Source of the DNA: Pseudomonas azadiae
GTDB lineage: Bacteria; Pseudomonadota; Gammaproteobacteria; Pseudomonadales; Pseudomonadaceae
Assembly: GCF_019145355.1 (NCBI RefSeq)
Contig: NZ_JAHSTY010000001.1
Location: 1,984,001-2,048,000 of the forward strand
Reading direction: 5' to 3'
Length of the DNA: 64,000 nucleotides
Shown here: in pieces, positions 7,341-16,172 of the stretch
Layout of the letters: each line of letters starts with the position of its first letter
Position numbering within the stretch: position 1 is the stretch's first letter
Program-made: the position numbers and the translations under genes
Notes under the pieces: model-generated
Database searches by the model: none
Seen by the model: the letters and a program-made list of their open reading frames with translations, nothing else
What the model was told of the DNA's origin: nothing

Positions 7341-8468
7341 TCAGTAACGCAATACAGCTGCCGCACGGCTGTCGGTGGGCATCGAGCGCTCGGCAGGCAC
7401 GACCACCACTTCGCCGCCCTGACGGATAACGGCCAGGATCAGCTCGTCCAGCGCAGCGTCTTCCTCGGCGACCTGGGCGCCTGGCTCGCTGCCGTCAGCC
7501 TCCACCAGCAACAACGCCACCCGGCCTTCCAGCGTCGCATGCTCGATGTCCACCAGCCGCGAGGCATAGAGCCGCTGCCCCACGGCCACGCCAAATCGAT
7601 CAAACGCCGTGTTCAGCGAGTCCTCGTAGCGCTTGCTCATCACGGCGGTGCAGGCTTGCGCCAACTCGGCCGGCGACAGCGTGGCGGGGTCGGTACGCAC
7701 GCCGTCCGCCAGCAGGAAAGGGTTGTGGCTGAGCGCCCTGAACACGGCCTGGTTTTCCGGCAGCGCCACCAGCACCAACGGCAGTTTGCAAACGCGCGAA
7801 CAGTGCTCGGTGATCGCTTTGTCGACGGCACGGAAGAACCGCTCGCGGTCCAGGTTCACTTCGTCCTGCTTACCGCCGCCGCCGGACTCATGCATCATCG
7901 GATCGCCACGTTCCCCCGCGCCGCTGAATCCGTCGGGGTGACCTTGCTGGTTCCGGGGGGTCAGTTCCTCGCCCAAGGCGTCGACCTGGGAGGTGGGAAC
8001 CGCCTCCGGCAACTCGATTTGCTGCAGCGTCGGCCCGGCCCCCTCATAAACCTGCACGCTGTCCCGCGTCAGGCACAGCGCCTGGTAGCGCTCGGTCATC
8101 GGCGCCTGGCGCAGCAACGGCCGGAGGTACGGGTGGCGGTTGACGATGGCGATCTCTTGAACCGGTTGATGCAAGCCCACCACCAGAAAATGCTCAGCGC
8201 CGCCAAAGATCGCGATCGAAGGCGGGCAGCTATTCCAGAATTCTGTGTCGGCGACCAAGTCATGAAACGGTGCAAGCAGCGTCTCGGCCTGCGCCTGATC
8301 AGCCAGTTGGCCTTCGAGGTCTTTGATGAGGTTCTTCAAGCGAATCGGGTTTTGCGTGCGTTCGGGAAACGTTTGCTGGGCGGGCATGTAGACACTCAGG
8401 TTGGTGCGGTCCGCCAGGGCCAGAAGTGTGTCCAGGGTGTCGCGGGTAAAGGTTTGAACGTGGACCAT
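7341..8468 (-). CDS. baeRF-like (release-factor-related) protein
   Basis: The 375-residue product resembles the bacterial archaeo-eukaryotic release factor family (baeRF3/7 type). It has an N-terminal alpha/beta region with FLVVGLHQPV and YLRPLLRQAP, and a central segment (RFFRAVDKAI, about 205-230). The eRF1-like C-terminal part includes PLVLVALPENQAVFR and ends GGEVVVVPAERMP-like. Family members are proposed from comparative genomics to act on ribosomes. A flexible glycine-rich insert lies near residues 170-200. GAGGAGG precedes the ATG. It follows the HPF-like gene by 11 bases, consistent with a ribosome-related role. Confidence 0.7.
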   Translation of the reverse strand: MVHVQTFTRDTLDTLLALADRTNLSVYMPAQQTFPERTQNPIRLKNLIKDLEGQLADQAQAETLLAPFHDLVADTEFWNSCPPSIAIFGGAEHFLVVGLHQPVQEIAIVNRHPYLRPLLRQAPMTERYQALCLTRDSVQVYEGAGPTLQQIELPEAVPTSQVDALGEELTPRNQQGHPDGFSGAGERGDPMMHESGGGGKQDEVNLDRERFFRAVDKAITEHCSRVCKLPLVLVALPENQAVFRALSHNPFLLADGVRTDPATLSPAELAQACTAVMSKRYEDSLNTAFDRFGVAVGQRLYASRLVDIEHATLEGRVALLLVEADGSEPGAQVAEEDAALDELILAVIRQGGEVVVVPAERSMPTDSRAAAVLRY

Positions 8469-8479
8469 GGGAAGCCTCC

Positions 8480-8905
8480 TCAGTGTTTGTCCAGATCAGC
8501 CTGCCTGGCCAGGAAATCGTCTTCGAGCAACGCATCGATCTGCGCGGGCGATTCTTCCTGGACCGGAGGCGCCGTCAGATGCCCGGTGGATTCGACTTTG
8601 GGTGACAAGCGTCCCAGCAAATGCTCGAGCGCATGGTGGATTTTCCGGGCGGCGCCAGCGACGGCCAGCTCCAGGCTTTCCGCCTGATGCGTAACCGACA
8701 GCGAACTGTGGCCCTTGGGGCGCACTTCGATCTGGCAACGCTTGTCTTGCGGGCCGGATTTCTGCGCATTCACGTCCCCTACGTGGATTTCCACGCGGGT
8801 CAGCACCGAGGTGTAGCGCTCCAGCTCATCCACCACCGTACTGCCCACCCACGCCTGAAGATCGGCGCTGCCTTCAATATGATTACTGTCTACCTGTACC
8901 AGCAT
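8480..8905 (-). CDS. HPF/RaiA-like ribosome-associated protein
   Basis: The 141-residue product has the beta-alpha-beta-beta-beta-alpha pattern of the S30EA/HPF fold: VQVDSN-HIEG, RVEIHVGDVNAQK, DKRCQIEVRPKG, SLSVTHQAESLELAVAGAA and a KIHHALEHLLGRL helix. This is the long-distance relative of hibernation factors rather than canonical HPF, which in Pseudomonas sits beside rpoN. A TTG two codons upstream is rejected because AGAGGA is well placed for the ATG at 8905. It is the first gene of the operon with baeRF-like, mqo and the MBL hydrolase. Confidence 0.75.
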   Translation of the reverse strand: MLVQVDSNHIEGSADLQAWVGSTVVDELERYTSVLTRVEIHVGDVNAQKSGPQDKRCQIEVRPKGHSSLSVTHQAESLELAVAGAARKIHHALEHLLGRLSPKVESTGHLTAPPVQEESPAQIDALLEDDFLARQADLDKH

Positions 8906-9062
8906 GGTCAATTCCTCTTCTGTCCTGAAAAGTAGGTTCGCCCCAAGGCGTCAACGGCTATGTAAAGTTCGAACCGAGGCCATTCTCGCCAGTTCGTTCG
9001 GCAAACGGCGCAGGCCGATCAACGGCGCACTCCCACTCCCGTGCGCGCCGCAACCCCTGGCA

Positions 9063-10823
9063 TCAGTGGTCCTGGGTCATCCCCTGCATCTGCCAGAGTG
9101 TGCGGAAACGTCCCTGGCGGCGGCGCAGTTCATCAGGGGGACCGTCCTGAACCACTTTCCCCTCCTCCAGCACCAGCACCCGGTCGAAGCTGGCGATGGT
9201 CGAGAGTCGGTGGGCCACCGCCAGCACGGTCCTGCCGCGCATCAGGTCCATCAGCGCGCATTGGATGATGGCCTCGGAGTCGGAATCCAGTGCAGAGGTC
9301 GCCTCGTCGAGGATCAGGATGGGCGCGTTCTTCAGGAATGCCCGCGCCAGCCCCAGGCGCTGTCGTTGCCCGCCGGAAAGGGTCACGCCACGCTCCCCCA
9401 CCAGTGTGTGATAACCGCCGGGCAGCGCCTGCACAAACTCATCGCAGTAGGCTCGCCGGGCCGCTTCAATAATCTGTTGCTCGGTCGCGCGCGGTTGGCC
9501 GTAGCCGATGTTTTCCAGGATGCTGCGATTGAACAGCGCAGGTTCCTGGGGCACCACGGCGATCTGTCGACGCAAGCTGTCCTGGCTGACCGAGCGGATG
9601 TCCCGGTCGTCGATCAGGATCACGCCGCTGTGCACGTCGTCCAGGCGTTGCAGCAAGCTGAGCAGTGTGGATTTCCCCGAGCCCGAGGTACCGGCAATCC
9701 CGACACTCTGACCCGCCGGAATCTCCAGGAATAAATGGTTGAACACCTGGCGACCGCCGGGGTAGGCATAGCTGACATCCAGCAGCTTGATGCTGCCCCG
9801 GGTCGGCGCGAGCTCTTCCGGCGCATCGCTGAGTTCGTGCGGCTGCGCGATGATGCCCAGCGTTTCGGCGATGACGCCCATCTGCTGGCTGGCTTCCACC
9901 AGCGCCAGCGCCAGATCGCGCGAGCCATGGAGGATGCGAAACGTCAACGCACTGACCATGACCACATCGCCCGCCGTGACCTGGCCCTGGCGCCACAGCA
10001 GGATGGCCCAGCCCAACATGGACCCGGCCATGATGGACAGGCAGATGTCGTGGAGCACGCGCGCCTTTTCCAGATAGATCCAGCTGCGTCGGTGCGCGCC
10101 TGCCTCGACGCCAATCTCCCGCTCCAGCCTGACGCGCTCGCGCTCGCGGCCGGAGAACGCTTTGATCGTCCACACATTGGACACCAGGTCGACGATCTCG
10201 CCCCCGACCCGCGCCGACTGTGAAGCGAATGCGATATGCCGGTTCCTGCCGCGCACGCCGACCACGGTGATCAACGCGGCCACCAGCACCACGCATGCGA
10301 TCAGGGCCAGGGCCATTGAGCCGCGCACGGCAAACAACACCACCACCGCGCCGATAAAATCCACGCACGGCGGAACGATGCGCCAGGCCAGGCCACCGTA
10401 TACCGTGTTGGCCGCGGCACCGGCCGCCGACACTCGATTGGCCAGCGCACCGGCGAAATGCCGGTTGAAATAGCGCATCGGATGCCCGGTCAGGTGATGG
10501 AAAAGGTCAACGCGCAGGTCGGCGCAACTGCCCACCACGGTATGACAGCCGACCCAACCGCCCAGCCGCCACAGCAGGTTTTCCAACACGATCAACCCGA
10601 TGAACAGACTGAACGCATGCCACACCTGGTCGGCCTGCGAGTCGCCGGCCATGGCGTCCACCAGCAGCTTCATGCCGTACTGCACCGCCACCGCGCAGCA
10701 GGCCGCGCCGATCACCAGTGACAACATCGCGCTGAAATGCAGCGGGCGTACCTTAACGTAGCGCCATAAAAACGCGCTGGGTGTCGCCGGCAAGGGCTCG
10801 TCGCGCAAGCGCTGGAAGATCAT
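9063..10823 (-). CDS. ABC exporter, fused membrane and ATPase domains
   Basis: The 586-residue half transporter of the MsbA/lipid-exporter type has six predicted membrane helices over about residues 25-310. The nucleotide-binding domain (about 340-575) carries Walker A GTSGSGKST, signature LSGGQRQRLGLARAF, Walker B ILILDEATSALD and an H-loop AHRLST. The start overlaps the glycoside hydrolase stop (ATGA). As the last gene of a Glf/glycosyltransferase operon, it probably exports a glycolipid or saccharide precursor across the inner membrane. The substrate is inferred only from context. Confidence 0.88.
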   Translation of the reverse strand: MIFQRLRDEPLPATPSAFLWRYVKVRPLHFSAMLSLVIGAACCAVAVQYGMKLLVDAMAGDSQADQVWHAFSLFIGLIVLENLLWRLGGWVGCHTVVGSCADLRVDLFHHLTGHPMRYFNRHFAGALANRVSAAGAAANTVYGGLAWRIVPPCVDFIGAVVVLFAVRGSMALALIACVVLVAALITVVGVRGRNRHIAFASQSARVGGEIVDLVSNVWTIKAFSGRERERVRLEREIGVEAGAHRRSWIYLEKARVLHDICLSIMAGSMLGWAILLWRQGQVTAGDVVMVSALTFRILHGSRDLALALVEASQQMGVIAETLGIIAQPHELSDAPEELAPTRGSIKLLDVSYAYPGGRQVFNHLFLEIPAGQSVGIAGTSGSGKSTLLSLLQRLDDVHSGVILIDDRDIRSVSQDSLRRQIAVVPQEPALFNRSILENIGYGQPRATEQQIIEAARRAYCDEFVQALPGGYHTLVGERGVTLSGGQRQRLGLARAFLKNAPILILDEATSALDSDSEAIIQCALMDLMRGRTVLAVAHRLSTIASFDRVLVLEEGKVVQDGPPDELRRRQGRFRTLWQMQGMTQDH

Positions 10824-12022
10824 GGCCGGCGCCTCTGCGCCCGCCTGCCATCAAGCTCGCGCAAGCATGCCTCGACACGCTCGGGCAGCGCTTGGAGCTG
10901 CAGGTGCAACGGGTGAAAAGGCGCGCGTTCGCCCTCTCCGTCGGCGTAGCCGAACACGCCGGTGGGGCAATAACGCCCATCATCCCAGCCGGGGTAATCA
11001 AGAAAGGGGTACCAGCAAATGCCCTGCACCGGCACCCCACGCTCCAGCGCCATCAGCACCTGGTCCACGACATAGTTCAACCAGGGCACACGCTCCTGGT
11101 CCTCTGCCCCGGTTTCGGAGATCAGCAGTGGCCGCTGGTAGCGCTGGTGCAACTCCTTGAGCATACCGGCGAGCGGGCGGTAATCCGACTCACCCAGCGC
11201 AATGCGACCGCCGTGGAAATACCATTGGTTGTGCGGGTAGAAATTCGCACCGATGATATCCAGGTAGTCTTCCTGCCCGCCCAAGCCCGGCCACTGCCGC
11301 CCGATCAGCATGTCCCAGGCCTCGAATTGGGCGACCCGGTAACGTTCGGCGTTTTCAATGTCCTCGCTACGCCGCGACTCGGAAACCACGTTGATCAACG
11401 GGTCGCACTGCACGAAACGCGCAGCCGGCGCGCGTTCGCGAATCGCTTCGATCGCCGCGATGCTGGCGCGCACCAACTGGTGCTTGAGCTCCTGCCCACG
11501 CCCGTGGGCGTTCGGGTTGAAGTAACCGACGTCGCCCCCCGCCCAGCTCCAGAACGAGATCTCGTTGACCGGCGAATAGAACGGAACGCTGATGCCTTCC
11601 TCCACCATCAGCGCCGCCACCGCGCCGGCAAAACGCGCGAACCGGTCGACAAACGACGGGCGCCAGACGTCCAGGTCATCCGGATACCCGTAGTGGCAAA
11701 GGTCCCAGATCACCTGCACCTGGTGATCGCGCGCGGCCCTGAGCATCGGCAGGAAACTGCTCCAGTCGTAGCGCCCCGGGCTGCGCTCGATCAGGTGCCA
11801 ACGCAGGCCGTCACGGGCGCAACGCACATTCAGGCCCGCCAGTTGCGCGTAGTCCTTTTGCGCCCAGCGCGCATGCCCGGTGTCGGCCAGCAAGTCCAGG
11901 CGCCGGCCATCCTGGCGGCGCTGGCTGGAGCATTCGTAGCCCGCCATCACGAAGCTGTTGAACAGCGCGTGATGACCGCGCTCGCGGGGCTCCAGTCGGC
12001 TCTCCTCCGGCAGCGCACTCAT
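10820..12022 (-). CDS. Retaining glycoside hydrolase, clan GH-A (GH1-like)
   Basis: The 400-residue TIM-barrel-type hydrolase has RDGLRWHLIE near residue 70, acid/base Glu in PVNEISFW (about 155) and nucleophile Glu in LISETGAED (about 290). It also has GICWYPFLDYPGW near the C-terminus. No signal peptide is seen, so it acts in the cytoplasm or is moved by an unseen route. It overlaps Glf by four bases (ATGA) and the ABC exporter by four bases, so its activity is tied to the galactofuranose-type saccharide made by this operon. The exact family and substrate are uncertain. Confidence 0.75.
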   Translation of the reverse strand: MSALPEESRLEPRERGHHALFNSFVMAGYECSSQRRQDGRRLDLLADTGHARWAQKDYAQLAGLNVRCARDGLRWHLIERSPGRYDWSSFLPMLRAARDHQVQVIWDLCHYGYPDDLDVWRPSFVDRFARFAGAVAALMVEEGISVPFYSPVNEISFWSWAGGDVGYFNPNAHGRGQELKHQLVRASIAAIEAIRERAPAARFVQCDPLINVVSESRRSEDIENAERYRVAQFEAWDMLIGRQWPGLGGQEDYLDIIGANFYPHNQWYFHGGRIALGESDYRPLAGMLKELHQRYQRPLLISETGAEDQERVPWLNYVVDQVLMALERGVPVQGICWYPFLDYPGWDDGRYCPTGVFGYADGEGERAPFHPLHLQLQALPERVEACLRELDGRRAQRRRP

Positions 12023-13212
12023 ATTGCGTCGAGCCCCACTGCGACGCTGGCTTCACTGCTTGCGGCTTCAATATCGCGGTACAACGCAAGCGCCTGGCCC
12101 ACCACCTGGTCCATGTTGTAGTACTTGTAGGTACCCAGGCGCCCGAGGAAGGTCACGTTCGGCGTCTGCTCCGCGAGGGCCTTGTAACGTTTGTACAACT
12201 CGGCGTTCTCGGCCCGCGGAACCGGGTAATAAGGGTCGCCCTCATCGCAGGGAAACTCGCGGGTGATGCTGGTGCAGGGGTGGACCTGACCGGTCAGGTG
12301 CTTGTACTCGGTGATGCGCGTGTAGGGCACGTCCGGGTCAGGGTAGTTGACCACCGCCACGGGCTGATAGTGCTCCTGCTCGAGCGTCTGGTGCTCGAAC
12401 CGCAGCGAACGATAGGGCAAGCGGCCCAGCTGGAAGTCGAAGTACTCGTCAATCGGGCCGCAATAAATCACGTGCTTGAACTTCACTTCATCGCGCACGG
12501 CCTTGAAGTCGGTGTCCAGCAGCAGGTCGATTCGGGGGTGGTCGAGCATCTGCTCGAACAGGCGCGTATAGCCATCGCGGGGCATCATCTGGAAGGTGTC
12601 GGTGAAATACCGGTCGTCCTCATTGGTGCGCGTGGGCACCCGCGAGGTCACCGACTTGTCCAGCGCGGAAGGGTCCAGGCCCCATTGCTTGCGGGTGTAG
12701 CCACGGAAGAATTTCTCGTAGAGCGTGCGCCCGATCTGATTGACCACCACGTCTTCCGACGTGCGAATCGTAGCCACCGGCTCCGCGCGCTCGGCCAGGA
12801 ACACTTCGGCTTGCTCGGACGTCATCGACAAACCGTACAGCTTGTTGAGCGTGGTGAGATTGATAGGGATCGGCACCAATTGCCCATCGACCTGTGCCAG
12901 CACCCGATGCTCATAGGGCCGCCACTGCGTGAAGCGCGACAGGTAGTCGACGATCCGCTGCGCGTTGGTGTGGAAGATGTGCGGCCCGTAGCGGTGCACC
13001 AGCACCCCTGCCTCATCCGGGTGATCGTAGGCGTTGCCGGCAATGTGCGGGCGTCGGTCGATCAACAGCACGTTGCGGCCCAGCCCCTGGGCCAGCCGTT
13101 CGGCGATGACGCTGCCGGCAAACCCGGCGCCGACGATCAGGTAGTCATAGACGCCGCGCCCGGGTTGGCAGGACGGTCCGGATTTGGCGGTTTCGAGGTT
13201 TATCTGAGGCAT
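12019..13212 (-). CDS. glf: UDP-galactopyranose mutase
   Basis: This enzyme interconverts UDP-galactopyranose and UDP-galactofuranose using reduced FAD. The 397-residue product starts with a dinucleotide-binding motif (VGAGFAGSVIAERLA, about 26-40). It has the family blocks RPHIAGNAYD, GPHIFHTN, YTRKQWG, RVPTRTNEDDRYF and, late, GRLGTYKYYNMDQ. The ATG at 13212 is chosen for AAGGAGC nine bases upstream. It overlaps the end of the glycosyltransferase gene by 13 bases. Its presence implies a galactofuranose-containing polymer or lipid, with UDP-galactose supplied by the divergent galE. Confidence 0.95.
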   Translation of the reverse strand: MPQINLETAKSGPSCQPGRGVYDYLIVGAGFAGSVIAERLAQGLGRNVLLIDRRPHIAGNAYDHPDEAGVLVHRYGPHIFHTNAQRIVDYLSRFTQWRPYEHRVLAQVDGQLVPIPINLTTLNKLYGLSMTSEQAEVFLAERAEPVATIRTSEDVVVNQIGRTLYEKFFRGYTRKQWGLDPSALDKSVTSRVPTRTNEDDRYFTDTFQMMPRDGYTRLFEQMLDHPRIDLLLDTDFKAVRDEVKFKHVIYCGPIDEYFDFQLGRLPYRSLRFEHQTLEQEHYQPVAVVNYPDPDVPYTRITEYKHLTGQVHPCTSITREFPCDEGDPYYPVPRAENAELYKRYKALAEQTPNVTFLGRLGTYKYYNMDQVVGQALALYRDIEAASSEASVAVGLDAI

Positions 13213-14369
13213 TCGATCTGCTCCTTCATAAAGCGGCACGTGTTGTCCCAGGACATTCCCTCAAGCGCCGCATCGGCGCGTTGCAGGAAGTCGGGGGTAC
13301 CTTTGAGGCGCAGCGCGCCTTCGATGGCGCTGACAAACGCCTCGGCGGTGTCGGCAATGAACACGGCGCCGCTTTGGCCGTAGCCATTGACCACATCGCG
13401 TATCGGCGTCGAGACCACGGGACAGCCGCCGGCCAGGTACTCCGGGGTTTTGGTGGGGCTGATGAAACGGGTGGACGCGTTGAGCGCAAATGGCATCAGG
13501 GCCACGTCCCAGCCGCTCAGGTAAGCCGGCAGATCGGCGTATTGCCGCCCGCCCAGATAATGAATATTGGGCCGCCGCGGCAGCGTTTGAGGGTCGATCT
13601 TGACCACCGGCCCGACCAGCACGATCTGCCAGTCGGCACGCAGCGCCGCCACGTGGTCAACCAGCTCGATGTCAAAGCGTTCATCGATCACACCGAAAAA
13701 GCCCAGGCGTGGCCGCGCGATCGGCGCCTGGTCGGCGGGGTCCGCCAAGGCGTTTCGCGCCTGCGCAAAATGCGCAATGTCGACGCTGCTCGGCACCGGG
13801 TGCGCATTGCCGTGCTGGTGCTGCTTGACCTCCCAGAGGCTGAAACCGCCGGTGAATACCACGTCGGCCCTGTCCATGAGCAGCCGCTCCATGTCCACCA
13901 GTTGTGCCGGCGCGCCCTTGAACGCAGACAGCTCATCCATGCAGTCGAACACCGTGACCTGCGCCTGGAGGTGGTCGGTGAATGCCAGGCTCATGGGCGT
14001 GAAATACCAGAGCAGAAGATCACCGTGCAGGGCCTCGGAAAGACGCTCATCCAGCAACCGCCGCTGCGCTTGAATCATCGCCTGCTCATCCAGGCCCTCG
14101 GGCAGGTGCGGAACCACCACCTGGATGCCCGCCGCCGGGCTCGACGTTTCAAGCCAAGGAGGCTCGCCACCGCCCACGACCGGTTCTTCGAAGAAGATCA
14201 CGTCGTAGTCTTTCGCCAGGCGCGACATCACATGCTGCGGACGCTGGTAGACAAACCCCCAGCGCAAATGGGACAGGCACACCAGCGTAGGACGGGCCAG
14301 GCTGGGGGATTCAACGGGGCTTTGCGCACTCACTTGGGCAAACGGCCCGGGCTGTTCTGCAAGGTTCAT
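13200..14369 (-). CDS. Glycosyltransferase, GT-B fold
   Basis: The 389-residue GT4/GT1-type enzyme has an N-terminal domain beginning SHLRWGFVYQRPQH (about 33-46) and a C-terminal domain with LGFFGVIDERFD, IVLVGPVVKID and SPTKTPEYLAGGCPVVSTPI. The last is the usual donor-binding E-x7-E-like region. No membrane segments are seen. It is the first gene of the four-gene operon ending with the ABC exporter. Acceptor and donor are not deducible, but the neighbouring glf suggests use of galactofuranose or assembly of the same glycan. Confidence 0.82.
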   Translation of the reverse strand: MNLAEQPGPFAQVSAQSPVESPSLARPTLVCLSHLRWGFVYQRPQHVMSRLAKDYDVIFFEEPVVGGGEPPWLETSSPAAGIQVVVPHLPEGLDEQAMIQAQRRLLDERLSEALHGDLLLWYFTPMSLAFTDHLQAQVTVFDCMDELSAFKGAPAQLVDMERLLMDRADVVFTGGFSLWEVKQHQHGNAHPVPSSVDIAHFAQARNALADPADQAPIARPRLGFFGVIDERFDIELVDHVAALRADWQIVLVGPVVKIDPQTLPRRPNIHYLGGRQYADLPAYLSGWDVALMPFALNASTRFISPTKTPEYLAGGCPVVSTPIRDVVNGYGQSGAVFIADTAEAFVSAIEGALRLKGTPDFLQRADAALEGMSWDNTCRFMKEQIECLR

Positions 14370-14679
14370 ATCAACGTCCTTATCAAGCGAAAAGATGACG
14401 GCTCATGCATCGAGCCCCTCGGCCATACCGTGTCGATACGGCAAGTGCACGACGGCCCTTATTCAGGCCATTCGGCTCTTGAAGGTTGGAAGCACGGTCG
14501 TCGCGGGGCGTTCACAGGAAGATTGAGCGAAGCCGATGAACTGCACATACCGGTCGGTCAACCGGTTTGAACTCCTCGCAAAAAGCGCCCCCTACCTTGA
14601 ACAGTCAGCGCAGAAACAGCGCTGACCGAACTGAGGAAACAGGCATCGGCCAGATGCCAGGGCGAACGAGGGCGAGCGC
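14370..14679. promoter_or_regulatory. Divergent promoter region between glycosyltransferase and galE
   Basis: No gene is supported in these 310 bases. Two repeat motifs stand out: ACCGGT-cggtca-ACCGGT at 14549-14566, and the perfect inverted repeat GTCAGCGC-agaaaca-GCGCTGAC at 14604-14626, about 55 bases before the galE ATG. Either could be an operator or a small hairpin. Confidence 0.4.
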
Positions 14680-15705
14680 ATGATCTTGATTACGGGCGGT
14701 GCGGGATACATCGGTGCGCACGTCGCATTGGAATGCATGGTGCGAGGCGAAGAAGTGTTGATAGTGGACAATTTGTGCAATAGCCATCGCTCGGCGATCG
14801 ACCGGATAAGCACCTTGGCCGGAAAGCGGCCCGGGTTCATTTATGGCGACGTGCGCAACCGACGTCTGCTCGACACGTTGCTGCGTGACTACCCCATCGA
14901 CGCCGTGGTGCATTGCGCCGGCTTGAAAGCCGTCGGCGAAAGCGTGCGTGAGCCGTTGCGCTACTACGACACCAATGTCGGCGGCAGCGTGGTCCTGTGC
15001 CAGGCCATGGCGCAGGCCGGCGTGTTCCGGCTGGTGTTCAGTTCATCCGCAACGGTGTACGGGGACTGCACCCGCATGCCGATCAACGAAGCGTGCGCCA
15101 CCGGGCAACCAACCAACCCGTACGGGATGTCGAAGCTGATGTGTGAAAACGTCATGAAAAGCGTGGCCAGCTCCGACCCGCGCTGGTCAATAGGCCTGCT
15201 GCGCTACTTCAACCCGATCGGTGCCCATGCCTCCGGCCTGCTCGGCGAAGCGCCGACCAGCACACCGAACAATCTATTACCCTATTTGCTTCAGGTCGCC
15301 AGCGGCGAGCGCCAAGCGTTGTCGGTCTATGGCAACGACTACCCCACCCCGGACGGCACCGGCGTCCGCGATTACATCCACGTCGTGGATTTGGCCCTGG
15401 GCCATATCCGCGCGCTCGAAGCGTTGCGCGAACGCCGCGGCGTCAGCATCTGGAACCTGGGCACAGGCCGTGGATACTCGGTACTGGACGTGATCAAGGC
15501 CTTTGAAAAAGTGACCGGCGTCCAGATCCCCCTGAACTTCGAAGCACGTCGCCCAGGCGATATAGCCTGCTGCTGGGCCGACCCGAAAAAGTCCATCGAC
15601 GAGCTGGACTGGCAAGCGCGCTATTCATTGGAGCGGATGCTCGCCGATGCGTGGCGCTGGCAATGCAACCAGCGCGAGCAGGAGGTGGTTCGGCAGGCGA
15701 ATTGA
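14680..15705 (+). CDS. galE: UDP-glucose 4-epimerase
   Basis: Extended short-chain dehydrogenase that interconverts UDP-glucose and UDP-galactose. The 341-residue product has the NAD motif GGAGYIGAH at residues 6-14. Ser-Ala-Thr of SSSATVYG precedes the YGMSKL catalytic Tyr/Lys, followed by RYFNPIGAH and RDYIHVVDLA. It is transcribed away from the glf operon, and its product UDP-galactose is the substrate of Glf, so the two transcription units form one pathway. A long hairpin follows the gene. Confidence 0.93.
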   Translation: MILITGGAGYIGAHVALECMVRGEEVLIVDNLCNSHRSAIDRISTLAGKRPGFIYGDVRNRRLLDTLLRDYPIDAVVHCAGLKAVGESVREPLRYYDTNVGGSVVLCQAMAQAGVFRLVFSSSATVYGDCTRMPINEACATGQPTNPYGMSKLMCENVMKSVASSDPRWSIGLLRYFNPIGAHASGLLGEAPTSTPNNLLPYLLQVASGERQALSVYGNDYPTPDGTGVRDYIHVVDLALGHIRALEALRERRGVSIWNLGTGRGYSVLDVIKAFEKVTGVQIPLNFEARRPGDIACCWADPKKSIDELDWQARYSLERMLADAWRWQCNQREQEVVRQAN

Positions 15706-16172
15706 AGCGCGCGCATTGGCGGGGACATTGATGGTTGATTCGGGTCAACCCGAGTCATCTGCTGGAGCAGAAGAAGATGCCTGAGGGCGTCTTCTTCTGT
15801 GCTCGAAGCGCGTGGGGCTGGGCTTCTGATGCAGACTACTGCCACTTACATCGGCCGACGGAAAATTCCTGCACGTTGGTGTGCCTTAGATGAACTGGCG
15901 CGAAGTGAATAGCTCGAATACGCTTCGAACGACTGCTCGTCTGACCATAGTTGAACGCAACTATTTGAGCGCCCACATCAGAGCTGATAAGAGGAGGCGC
16001 CGCATTCAACGTGCCGTGGCGGTTTTCTGCCCCAGGAAAACTTGACCAGATAAAAATTTAGCCCCCTGCACATCGACTAAACCCTTCGAAGCAAAACAAT
16101 CCCTATCTGGAATCCCCCCGCACTTCCCATTACCCTGATCCCCTCTATCAGACAATCGGAAGTCCGATACCC
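15706..16172. other. Intergenic region after galE
   Basis: Apart from the terminator hairpin at 15765-15804, no gene is supported. Bases 15859-15900 align without gaps to 3219-3260 at 31 of 42 positions (GGAA-TTCCTGCA ... GATGAACTGGC), so they belong to a dispersed repeat of unknown nature. Confidence 0.4.
15765..15804 (+). terminator. Long hairpin terminator after galE
   Basis: GAGCAGAAGAAGATGCC pairs with GGCGTCTTCTTCTGTGCTC around a TGAG loop, giving a stem of about 17 base pairs. It lacks a long T tract on the galE side, so termination is probable rather than certain. Confidence 0.55.

Noticed and set aside
14604..14626. Inverted repeat as the terminator of the glycosyltransferase operon
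   Set aside because: It lies upstream of the operon start (14369) and near the galE start, and no T tract follows.
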